A stretch of DNA of 64,000 nt, taken from Apostichopus japonicus. Lineage: Eukaryota; Echinodermata; Holothuroidea; Aspidochirotida; Stichopodidae. The notes beneath the pieces were generated by a model. It did not search any database. It saw nothing but the letters and a program-made list of their open reading frames with translations, and was not told the origin of the DNA. Below, piece after piece: positions 12,191 to 22,049 of the stretch (position 1 is the first letter of the stretch; each line of letters begins with the position of its first letter). The stretch is from NCBI RefSeq assembly GCF_037975245.1, contig NC_092577.1:10790013-10854012 (forward strand), given 5' to 3'. A program made the position numbers and the translations under genes.

Positions 12191-14020
12191 ACTAATGCAC
12201 AATCATTATCCAGTAGATTCATCAATATTTTCTTTTTTGAAGTTTTACTCTATGTGTGTACCAGGGTGGTGATACAAAACAATAGCAAGATTAATGCTAA
12301 TTGGTGCTTTACGATCATCAGCATACAAATTTTCCTTCCCACCCAGGAGAAACACACGCGCACTCTTTTTTTTTTTTTTGGGGGGGGGGGTGCACGCACC
12401 TTAGCGCAACTCCATTTCTCAGAATGAAGTGATTAATGAAGACTGGCAACGCAATGAAAACGGTTTTTTATTATTCGTTCATAGAACTTAATTTCATTTC
12501 TTTTATTCGTTTCACACGTCACAGATTTACAGATTGAAAGAATAGAGAAGTTTTCTTGCCTCTCTCCGTGAAAGTGTTTGTGAACGCTGTTACCCCCTTC
12601 GTAGGTTCTGAAAGATTCCACTGCTACATTCTATATAGAGCTGACTAAGGCAATCAGTCATCTCGGGTCAAGCGGAGATAAACTTACTTTAATAGTTTAT
12701 TTAGCAAAATAGTCTTCAAGTGACTTATTTCTACCCAGACATATATTTTATGCCGAAATCCCTTTCTGATTTATTGATGATCTCCATTAGTCATAGTTGG
12801 TAATGAACCAATCCAAGTTACCCTATGTACTGCCATTCTATATGCATTTTTCATTTTATCGTGTTCCCATGTGCTTGTCCTTCTCTTAGCGATTTTTCAA
12901 TAGAAAGTTTCTGTTGGAGTGTATAGAGGGCAGATCCGCCATAAGAAGTTTCACTGGGTTTATTCCAACTAAACATAGACCAGGGTTAGTGTGAGTTTTT
13001 AGCAAATTTCCTTTCATTCAGTTTTACCTAAATATTAATTATAACTTCCATAATCTAGCTATATAAATTTTACTAAATACACAAGATATATATCTAATCC
13101 ATTAACAAAAGTGCCAGATTTTAGGCCAATTTCGCGTTTAGTCAATATATACATTTTACCAATCTATGTGCGAAGATGTTCCATATCACTATTACTCAAT
13201 ACTTCATAAGATAAATGTGAAGGAGCGGAACAAAGGATCATGCGTTCTGATTGTAATTGCGTTCTGATTATAATTGATTCATTCAGGATGTTTCCTAGAA
13301 GTTTTCTCTCGTTAAAGAGCGCTTGACCATTAGGCTCGAACTAAGTGATACCGATTTACGAACTGACTGCCTACCTTGTCCATGGAATTACCTTGTCCAT
13401 GGAAAGACTGAGAGTTCATATTTATCATAGCGTGATTGCTCCCTTGTGTCAAACCATTAACATAATTAAGTGATAGATTAATGAAAGAATCTGCAGCATG
13501 TTGAAAGTTTAACTGCATTTTCGCATTTGTATTCCCAAATGAATTAAATATCGGAAATAGTCACAATTTTCTTCGTTCCTTGTTTGAACGTTACTGCATG
13601 TGCCATTAATGCATGGTAGGCCTAGGGGATTGTTCATTACTTTGATTGTTTGTCCGGCTGTAAGCTTCAGTTGAGCTTTTATGACAGTGCATGCCTGCTA
13701 CAAGCCTGCCACAAGCCTGCCACAAGTCTGCCACAAGGCTGCCACAAGCCTGCCACAAGCCTGCCACAAGCCTGCCACAAGCCTGCTACAAGCCTGTTAC
13801 AGCCTTGCTTTAGCCCTGGAAAGATGCTGTCGCTTTATGCCACTGTGTTCAAATAACTCCCACATTGCAATTTCCCTCTTTGAGTAGGCCTGAAATTTCG
13901 TAAGTGATTTGCGCAAGTTAAAGTGTTATATATGCTGACATATCAATGAAATCGGAAGTCATTTAGAGGTAACGTTCTAAAATTGTAAAAGCTTTCCTAC
14001 AGAATTTGGCCATATATAGA
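12191..14020. other. Loop of the foldback element, left part
   Basis: Sequence between the left array and the nested hAT-like element. It has a T-tract and G-tract at 12365-12390 and a short minisatellite (13688-13805). I see no transposase, nuclease or reverse-transcriptase motif on either strand; the longest open frames are about 60-80 codons and unconvincing. Confidence 0.55.
13688..13805 (+). repeat. 11-bp minisatellite, CCTGCCACAAG
   Basis: About eleven head-to-tail copies of CCTGCCACAAG with occasional single-base changes (CTACAAG, GTCTGCC). Because 11 is not a multiple of 3, all three frames are open for some distance, which creates two overlapping spurious open frames of 68 codons. 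Confidence 0.9.
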
Positions 14021-14028
14021 CATGCGGC

Positions 14029-15325
14029 CAGGGACGTCGCTAGAGTAGGGGGTGTCTCACCCCAACCCCCCCAATCGTGGTAAAACTGACGATAGTTGGA
14101 AAAATCTGAGTGCGACAGTCGGAATTTCCTACTGTCGCACTCTAATTTTCATATATTCTTGTAATTTGTGAGTGACCTAAAACTTTCGGTCAAAATTGAC
14201 CTTTAATCAGTCATATTTACCACGTTTTCCTTGTCAAATTGAGAAATTGTATCTCGTGATCCTTATACTCCACCATACAAAACTTCGTATATGATTTTGA
14301 ATACTGTAAAAAAAAATGCGTAATAGAAATACTGTACATCGTATACAATTAATACGCTCAATGCTAATCTACGGAAGCTTAAATGTGCTATCAACATAAG
14401 GAACACTTTGCCCTGTTAGGTGAAATTTTTCAGTAAATTGTTTAGAGTACAAGATAAAATCTTATCCAAAAATAGAAAAATGTTGGATTGCTCAGTTGCT
14501 TTAACTGAGCAATTGAACAACTTTCTGAAAAATGTTTAATTGACAACTTATCATATCTCGTGTATTGGACGTTTTGCTGCAAAATGTTCAATTGTTCACT
14601 TCATTCCATCTGAGCAACTGAAAAATTTTCTGCAGAATGTTTAATTGACAACTTACCTTATCTCGTCAAATGGACATTTTTTGGCAAAATGTTCAATTGT
14701 TCACTTCATTCCAACTGAGCAATTGAAATATTTTTTGGGCAAAATGTATAATTGACAATTTATCGTATCTCGTCAACTCAACATTTTTCTGCCAAATTTT
14801 TTAATTGTTCATTTCTTTCCAAATGCTCCAAATTCCAAATCCTTTTTTCATGTGAGTGATAAATAGTCTCACCCCCTCCCCCCACCCCACCCCAAGAAAA
14901 TAATATTAAGCGCTAGGAAAAAGCACTGTATTTTGGGGTAATTTCACTATGTCGTCGAATATAATTTGTTGAAAATTTGTTGTTTTCCTCTTTGTTAGCT
15001 TTTGTAGTTAGTAGTCTATGTAGCCTATCAAGCAGATAACTTATACTCAGTTGCTTACTCCATTAACCAGAGTCATTAATAAGTTTGTGAAGTGAGGGCA
15101 AGGGGTACACCAGTACCGAAAAAAAGTTCGGAACAAAAGTGCAAACGCGAAAGATAGGGTGTCTGACTGACACTGACCGTATCGTTGACAAGTAGTGCTG
15201 GGGGAGGGGGGGGGGTGGAGTTACAAGACAGCAGTCGTAATTTTCCATTTCCAAAACCCATCCAGTTGGAATTTCAGCCACTACACCCCCCCCCCCCCAA
15301 TCATCAGGCCTTAGCTACGTCCCTG
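14029..15325. mobile_element. Nested hAT-like non-autonomous DNA transposon
   Basis: The left end is CAGGGACGTCGCTAGAG. The right end is TTAGCTACGTCCCTG, giving about a 15-bp imperfect terminal inverted repeat beginning CAGGGACGT. It is flanked by a perfect 8-bp target duplication, CATGCGGC, at 14021-14028 and 15326-15333. The CAGGG terminus plus 8-bp duplication is the hAT signature. It holds a three-copy 106-bp tandem repeat and G-tracts but no transposase. It sits inside the foldback element loop, next to the right arm, so it inserted later than the foldback element formed. Confidence 0.85.
14462..14825 (+). repeat. 106-bp tandem repeat, three copies
   Basis: The phrase TTGACAACTTATC...ATCTCG recurs at about 14540, 14646 and 14752, exactly 106 bp apart, with TGAGCAATTGAA and AAAATGTTCAATTGTTCACTTC in each unit. 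It is internal to the nested hAT-like element. Confidence 0.85.
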
Positions 15326-15340
15326 CATGCGGCCATGAAT

Positions 15341-16619
15341 AAGAATTCATATGACCCAATGGTTGGGTGGTCCAAGGCGTGTTAGCCTTGATAAGTGCCT
15401 AAAGTGATTATTTTCGTGGTCCCTTTACACTCATTAAAGAAGTAATGATTTAGTGGTCATTATAACTGGTCAAGCACGCTTTGGACCGGGCAAGACGCAT
15501 TATGGTACCCTTCTACAATGTCCTTAGAGTTCATGTTAACCATCGGTTTGGTGATCCAAGGCGTGCTGCATGGATTAGGGCCCAAAGCTTTTTCGTGGTC
15601 CCTTTTCACTCATTAAAAAAGTAATGACTTAATGGTCATTTAAATTGGTCAAGCACGCTTTGGACCGGGCAAGACGCATTATGGTACCCTTCTACAATGT
15701 CCCTAGAGTTCATGTTAACCATCGGTTTGGTGATCCAAGGCGTGCTGCATGGATTAAGGCCCAAAGCTTTTTCGTGGTCCCTTTTCACTCATCAAAAAAG
15801 TAATGACTTAATGGTCATTTAAATTGGTCAAGCACGCTTTGGACCGGGCAAGACGCATTATGGTACCCTTCTACAATGTCCCTAGATGTCATGTTAACCA
15901 TCGGTTGGGTGGTCCAAGGCGTGCTGCATGGATTAGGGCCCAAAGCTTTTTTGTGGTCCCGTTACAATCAATAAAAAAGTAGTTATTTAGTGGTCATTTG
16001 AATTGGTCAAGCACGCTTTGGACCGGGCAAGACGCATTATGGTACCCTTCTACAATGTCCCTAGAGTTCATGTTAACCATCGGTTTGGTGATCCAAGGCG
16101 TGCTGCATGGATTAGGGCCCAAAGCTTTTTCGTGGTCCCTTTTCACTCATTAAAAAAGTAATGATTTAATGGTCATTTAAATTGGTCAAGCACGCTTTGG
16201 ACCGGGCAAGACGCATTATGGTACCCTTCTACAATAACTTAAGAGTTCATACGACCCATTGGTTGGGTGGTCCAAGGCGTGCTGGTTTTGATTAGGGCCC
16301 AAATGTTTTTTATTTCAGTTCCTGTAACATTTATTTAAAAAATTGTTGATTTAGTGGTCATTTGAATTGGTCAAGCACGCTTTGGACCGGTCAAGACGCA
16401 TTATGGTATCCTTCTACAATGTGTTAAGAATTCCTATGACCCATTGGTTAGGTGGTCCAAGGCGTGCTAGTCTTGATTAGGGCCTAGAGTGATTTTTTCA
16501 GGTCCCATTACATTAATTTAGAAACTGATGAAGTACTGGTCATTTTAGTTGGTCAAGAACTATTCGGACCGGAAGAGATGCATTATGGTATCCTTCTAAA
16601 TATTCATTAGAGTATATGA
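15341..16619 (-). repeat. Right-arm tandem array, about 7 units of 179 bp
   Basis: These are the same units as the left arm but reverse-complemented. CTTTGGACCGG recurs near 15480, 15659, 15838, 16017, 16196, 16381 and 16561. The array has about half as many units as the left arm. The units nearest the outer end (16250-16600) match the divergent outer units of the left arm, showing that the arms correspond unit by unit at their ends and differ in the middle. Confidence 0.9.
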
Positions 16620-16794
16620 CCCATAGATAAACCTCTTACCACGACCAAATGTTGAACATCTTGTAAGAAAGCTTTCGTCATGCCAGAGGTGTTACGTCGA
16701 TACCATTGTCGAATACGTAACTGAATCGGTAGCAGTTACTCATTCGCGAATGTCGAACGAGGAACGGGGAATAAGTATCTAACTTCACACCGGT
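16620..16794 (-). repeat. Right outer segment of the foldback inverted repeat
   Basis: Reverse-complement partner of 9599-9775, ending CTTCACACCGGT. Only a few substitutions separate the two arms over about 175 bp. Confidence 0.82.
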
Positions 16795-16803
16795 TGTGTT
16801 TTT
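16795..16803 (+). repeat. Right 9-bp target-site duplication of the foldback element
   Basis: TGTGTTTTT directly after the right terminus, identical to 9590-9598. Confidence 0.85.
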
Positions 16804-17497
16804 GTTTTGTACACAAAAACAAAGTACACCTGCTACGGTATTGGACGGTTTCGACTTGGCAGTAACTTAGACCTTTTAGTTTTAACATCCTAACTTACTG
16901 AATATTTTCCAGATAAATTGGAGGTCTGTTGTCTGGTGTACGGTTGTCATAAGCTTTAGCTTTTCCGACTTAGAACAGATTATCCAAATTTTGATCCGAC
17001 TCTATTGGTTACTCGTGTACTTCGCGAAGAAAAACGGTCACAACTACAGGGTTCATGCAAGCATGACTGCATAAACACAGGCAAGTATGACCTTTTCCCA
17101 GCAAGCGAAGTTGGGTAAACAATACTAATACTGAGGCTATCATCGTATCGTTTAAGCTAAGATCGTGTGTTATATACTGTACAATCGCGTTGAACATGTG
17201 AAAGGGACTGGTGATAAACGGTTGACGATGATTACACGGTTACAGTCTATATGCAAGAAGACTGGGCTTGAGAGTGGATCAATATCAGCCGTTTGGTTTT
17301 CGTGGCCAGACCCGCTTGTCTTTGGTGACCTGTTAGTATTTATTATTTCATCGCACAAACTTTAGACCCAGGGGGCTTAGAAGTTACAGAAGTTACAGTA
17401 GGATTAGGCCTAGGCTAGGCTTAAATTGCTCTTGAATAACTACTGCTATAAAACCTGGAAAGTGCTTCCGAATGACATAGAAACTCAAAGAAATAAT

Positions 17498-18030
17498 ACT
17501 GTTAGCAAACTGCTTATCCACTAGAGAGCCTGTGTAGGAGAATGTGTAAAAGTAAGTTGCCTGACGTTTCAATCCTAGCAGGATCTTCTTCAAAGGCTAA
17601 ATGACAAGTAACAGTAACAGAAGGACAAAGACAGAAAGGTGTGGAGAAAAAAGGGTGGAAGAGAGTTATAAGAAGAGGAGTGTTCAGGAAGGACATGACT
17701 AACTTTTCTTCTGTTCCCCCCTCCTTCTCCCCTTGTTTCCCCCCCCCCCTTTCACTCCTTTTCTCATAACTCTCTTCCATCCTTTTTTTCTCCACACCTT
17801 TCTGTCTTTGTCCTTCTCCAGTTTATTCTCTTTCCCCTTCCCTTAATCCTCTCTTTGTCCCTCCACTGTTTATCTCCTACCTCTCCTCTTCCCCTGTTGG
17901 TTTCCTTCTTTCTTCTCTCCATCCCTTGTCTAATAATCCCCTTTCATCCATCTCTTTGTGTTCACCATACTCATTAACCTGTCTGTATTTTGTATGTGTT
18001 TTTGTCCCTTCTGTTACTGTTACTTGATAT
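17498..18030. repeat. Dispersed repeat with hairpin, GAAACGTCAGG family
   Basis: Its first 58 bases recur at the right edge of the window (63945-64000). It contains, on the minus strand, GATCCTGCTAGGATTGAAACGTCAGG, split here as GATCCTGCTAGGATTG and AAACGTCAGG; that phrase also occurs at 26496-26553. The body carries inverted arms: 17605-17690 (GGACAAAGACAGAAAGGTGT) pairs with 17760-17815. The rest (17816-18025) recurs in reverse at 24830-25075. A retroelement end is likely. Similar GAAACGTC motifs occur near the ends of Penelope-like elements, but no reverse-transcriptase coding sequence is present. Confidence 0.55.
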
Positions 18031-18977
18031 AAAAACTGTTAAATCTGATGTAACAATTAAGGGCAAACTGGTAAAAGCCCACCTAATTGAAAACTACGCT
18101 GACTGAGTGTTGATTATCTCATGTTTATTCTTCTCTACTCTTAATTGTTACCTTCTTTCATTGTTATTTGTTATTTTTTTGGTCGCTAGCTCGATAAACT
18201 ACTATTGTTTGTCTAGTGTCCTGTTTATACTATACCACTTTGTTCTATTGTTCTTATGTACAGACGAAATAAACCAAATAACCAACACAGTAGCCATAAA
18301 CTTGGATAGGACCAAATAATAAAAGCACCCCACATCAGTTGTGTACATTAGGTAGCAGGATGTACCTTTGGAGATTAATCTTAGAATGCTACTTTGACCA
18401 CTTTAGTCAAACCTAGGTTGTTGTACATATGTATTAGCCTAGGCTAGGCCATGTCTAATCTTATTAGTAAGCCAAGTGGCAATTAAAAGCCAAAGGGGAA
18501 ATTAAGGAAACAAGCAAACAGCAAACACTGTGCATTGCAAGAAACAAGAGATCAGTATTTCTCTGAGACTAAACAATTCCTTGCCAATATTAGAATGTTA
18601 CTTTTATCAGAAAAAAAAAAAAGTTACAGACACAAAATTTCATGTTTGAACAATTAATTGAGTAACTTCAAGTGATCAGGTATGGCTTCTTATCTGGACC
18701 TATGCAACAAGTATGAATTTCCACTCAGAAACACTTTTGTAGTTTACAAGGTCTTGGCAAATCGAAGTTCTCTATTTAGTAGATGAACTGATTGTGTCAG
18801 TCTTAGTGGAAGTGTCAATAGGTTAGTACTGTGACATGGCTTTCATCCCTGCTGACATCAAATAGCTTTGACACTACACTGCAGTGCAGTATCGTATGGT
18901 ATGGTATGGTATCATAGGCGTAGGAGCCTAATTTGATTTGGGGGGCTGTAAAGATTTGCCCGAAAAATATAACCAAA

Positions 18978-19121
18978 ATTTTTCGCGCGCTCCGCGCGCG
19001 CTCAACATCTTCATGTGCATATCATATGGCATTCATCGGTTATTACATCACATGCAAATAACCGATAATTGCCTATATGATATGCACATTAAGATGTTGG
19101 GAACGCGCGGAGCGCGAAAAA
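18978..19121. repeat. Long hairpin, about 66-bp arms
   Basis: The left arm runs from TTTTTCGCGCGCTCCGCGCG through CATATCATATGGCATTCATC to CGGTTATT. The right arm is its near-complement, from AATAACCGATAATTG to GAGCGCGAAAAA, leaving a loop of about 13 bases. Confidence 0.8.
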
Positions 19122-19179
19122 AAATGTTCAGCATATTTTCCGCGTTATTATACCCTTCCATATTCATATTGCAAATTGT

Positions 19180-19500
19180 TCTTCTTTCAGTAGGTGCCCG
19201 AAAAATTCTCAGTATATTGCCCGAATTTTCACAAAAAATTGAAACACACACTGCAGATTTTTCTTCTCTCAGTAGGTGCCCGAAAAATTCTCAGCGTATT
19301 GCCCGAATTTTCACAAAAACAAATTGAATAACACATTGCAAATTATTCTTCTCTCAGTAGGTGCCCGAAAAATTCTCAGCGTATTGCCCGAATTTTCACA
19401 AAAAAAAAACAATTGAAAAACACATTGCAAATTATTCTTCTCTCAGTAGGTGCCCGAAAAATTCTCAGCATATTGCCCGAATTTTCACCAAAAATTTTGG
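19180..19500 (+). repeat. 82-89 bp tandem repeat, four copies
   Basis: CAGTAGGTGCCCGAAAAATT recurs at 19188, 19270, 19355 and 19443-19444, each followed by CTCAG(C/T)(G/A)TATTGCCCGAATTTTCAC. Length differences come from A-tracts between units. Confidence 0.85.
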
Positions 19501-19538
19501 TTGGGGGGGCTGCAGCCCCCCCGCCTCCTACGCCTATA

Positions 19539-19590
19539 CATGGTATGGTATGGTATGGTATGGTATGGTATGGTATGGTATGGTATGGTA
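19539..19590 (+). repeat. (TATGG)n microsatellite
   Basis: Ten or so uninterrupted TATGG or GGTAT units, matching the shorter tract at 18893-18911 on the other side of the inserted element. Confidence 0.9.
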
Positions 19591-20126
19591 TAGTATATTA
19601 TCTAAGTTTTATATGTTTATAAGCAATCTGAATTTACTTTATCCCATATTATGAATTGTGATGTTTTGCAATTTGTAATGTTGAGACAAAACAATATTCA
19701 GTAAAATGTGAGAGGATTGTGATCAAAAAGTCTGAGTCAACAGTATTGAACAATTAGTCGCTGGATTAAATAGATTAAGTGAATCTCATTATTGTTTTCA
19801 TTTCAATTGGCAAAGCCAGCTTCTCAGGGTTTCCATGTTTTGACTGTAAAATGTAGGTTTAATCCCAGCTGAGAGGTTATTGCAATTTGAAAGGAAATCA
19901 GTTGGTTATATAGTCAGTCAGCAGTGATAATGTTGTATCGTAGTCACCATGCAGCTGCCTGCAAACACCAGAAAGTGATTTTTGCTATCTATGCGATGGT
20001 GATGGTGTATGTGGGTGCGTGTGTGTGTGTGTATGTGACACTTGCTTGTATACACTGTAACGCAAAAAGTTCATGGTGGATTCAATTCGTACAAGTTTGG
20101 TATGTGAATCCAATTTATTGAGTATT

Positions 20127-20130
20127 ATTA

Positions 20131-20166
<36 letters not shown>
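20127..20166 (+). repeat. (ATT)n microsatellite
   Basis: A run of ATT/TTA triplets followed by an A/T-rich segment and AAAGATTTATAAAGCACC. That is the reverse of the retroposon tails at 21960-22045 and 57290-57415, so this is probably the 3' end of a reverse-oriented retroposon fragment. Confidence 0.7.
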
Positions 20167-20170
<4 letters not shown>

Positions 20171-20553
20171 TGATGTTTTTTTTAAAATTTATTTAATTTA
20201 TTTTTTATTATTATTATAAAAAGATTTATAAAGCACCAACTATACAAAGGAGAAGTCAAAAGCGGAATACAAAGTCAAGTTAGACGAAACAAAGAGCAAC
20301 AAAATAGAAAGATAAAAACATTCAAAAACAAAACAGTAAGAAAACCAAACATTTATAAGAGCAAATAAAATGCAGAAGTTAAATACTACCCAAAATAAAG
20401 ATGAGCAATGAAGCAAGAAGCGTGTTCTCCTCACTATGAGTGGACCCTAATAACATATAGAGATTAGAATGATTAGCTGATCGAGGACAATAACCAATGG
20501 TCGTAATGGACAGCCATTTCTTTTTATTTTCTAGCGAGGTCCTGTGTCATTAA

Positions 20554-21806
20554 AAGGATTGTCTGGTGGCCCAAAGAAGTTAGCTTAAAAAATAGTAAAT
20601 AATTTTCCAAACATGTTGTCAAAGTATGAGAACGCTAATGTTGCGTTTGACAGAGAAACGATTTTTTAATCGTTATGGATAGACATTTCAAATATGATTT
20701 GAACAGTACAATACGTGACGTCAGCTCTGCCATAGCAGATTGCGTCATAACCCACCCTCCGCACAGTACCTATACGGTAATCACAACAAAAACCGCGTTT
20801 GTATACAGATAAATTTCTTCCTTAATTTCCGGTGAAATTTCTTTAAAATTAGATATGTTTTCAAAAACTCCTTAAGCCGCCATGTACTTGATCGGTGGTT
20901 CCGTGGTCTTTGTGTAACACAAGGTAAATTTTAACAGCAGACTCTGAGTTGTTCAGGCTATACATCGCGCTATCCAGCTCCAACGCGAAAAATGTTCGCA
21001 TGTAGGCTATACTCAAACGTTGACAATCGGACAGTTCTGCGAAGCCTAAGCTTCTCAGTGCTACATTCTGCTCTGACAACGATTCGATCAATTTCTTCAA
21101 TAATTTCCGGTGAAATTTCTTATAAATTAGATATGATTTAAAAAACTCCTTAAGCCGCCATATATGTAGTAGATCGGTGGTTTCGTGGTCTTTGTGAAAC
21201 ACAAGATAAGTTTTAACAGCAGGCTCTTCGTTGTTTACACATCGCGAAATCCAGCTCCAGCGCGAAGAATGTTCGCGTGTATAGCCTACTCTAACGTTTA
21301 CAATCGGATAGTTCTGCGATGACATCGATTCCGCCAAGTTTCATCTTTCGGTTTAACGAATACTTTACAAGTTTCCTTTTACTGTTAATTTGATCCGTGA
21401 ATTTTATTTCAGCGATTTCGAAGAACAATTAATGAACTGTGGTTTGAGTGTGAGTGTACTATGTGTAACGCTATACAAGTACACCAACTGAGCATCGTAG
21501 TATATACGTTCGCGAGTATGTACGTTATATATATGAGGCAATCCAATGTGCTTACACGTGAGTTTATTTGCTGCGGAATTGGGAGTGCTAACTTCAAGTC
21601 GCCTGTTTTGCCTATCTGCAACCACTACGTCAATCACCATATTGAAGCGTTCGAACAAACGGTACTTTTGGTGAGAAACTGGTGAATTTGAAAACCAGAT
21701 TTCTACAAGAAGAAAACGTCGAATGGGGACAATTTTTACATGGTTAGAAAGAGAAAAATAATAACTACAAAGACAATGTATCAAAATCTTCCACCAGACA
21801 ATTCCT
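20554..21806. mobile_element. TTAA-flanked non-autonomous DNA transposon
   Basis: It is flanked on both sides by TTAA (20550-20553 and 21807-21810). The termini are AAGGATTGTCTGGTGG at the left and, in reverse complement, AGGAATTGTCTGGTGG at the right. TTAA duplications are typical of Kolobok and piggyBac elements. The interior holds an imperfect direct duplication of about 290 bp (about 20820-21050 and 21100-21320; GGTGAAATTTCTT and AAGCCGCCAT in both), which gives rise to a repetitive 158-codon minus-strand frame. A TGACGTCA site lies near 20717. No transposase is seen. Confidence 0.68.
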
Positions 21807-21954
21807 TTAAGCTCATTGAATGGCAAGATTTAGAATATTAAACTGTATTTTTATTTTTTTTTAAATAATTATTGTTAAGTTATTTATTTCTGTAATTCTT
21901 AAGATGCAATATTTTTAGACTGCAATATTTTTAAGCTGTAGTATTTTTTAAGTT

Positions 21955-22045
21955 GTATTATTTTTTGCGTTTCTGTGAAGCTGCTTTGAGATCATTCTTT
22001 TGATGTAAAGCGCTCTAAGTATAAATTATTATGATTATTATTCAG
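21955..22045 (+). repeat. Retroposon 3' tail fragment
   Basis: AAGCTGCTTTGAGATC, then GATGTAAAGCGCTCTAAGTA, then ATTATTATGATTATTATT. The TGTAAAGCGCT...TATAA...ATTATT layout is the usual 3' end of CR1/L2-type LINEs or the SINEs that use them. Confidence 0.5.
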
Positions 22046-22049
22046 TGAT

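Larger units (their letters stand above)
9599..16794. mobile_element. Foldback-type transposon with tandem-repeat arms
   Basis: A 7,196-bp element with terminal inverted repeats that start ACCGGTGTGAAG and end CTTCACACCGGT. Each arm has a unique outer segment of about 175 bp (9599-9775 and 16620-16794) followed by a tandem array of about 179-bp units: 14 units in the left arm and 7 in the right, in opposite orientation. The central loop (about 12190-15335) has no transposase frame and contains a nested hAT-like element. A perfect 9-bp target duplication flanks the whole element. The layout matches foldback elements (FB in Drosophila, TU in sea urchin), which are mobilised in trans. It is probably non-autonomous. 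Which transposase superfamily moves it is unknown; Mutator-like is possible from the 9-bp duplication. Confidence 0.87.
18914..19537. mobile_element. Inverted-repeat element inserted in a TATGG microsatellite
   Basis: The left end is ATAGGCGTAGGAGCC and the right end is GGCCTCC-like sequence finishing CTCCTACGCCTAT, about 13 bp of inverted repeat. TATGG repeats lie on both sides (18893-18911 and 19539-19590), so the element landed inside a microsatellite. Internally it has a long hairpin (18978-19121) and a tandem array of about 85 bp. No transposase is seen. No exact target duplication can be read, because the flanks are themselves repetitive. Confidence 0.65.

Noticed and set aside
20861-21337. 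158-codon minus-strand frame with internal repeats
   Set aside because: It is produced by a direct duplication inside the TTAA-flanked element; no known domain and no splice or start context.
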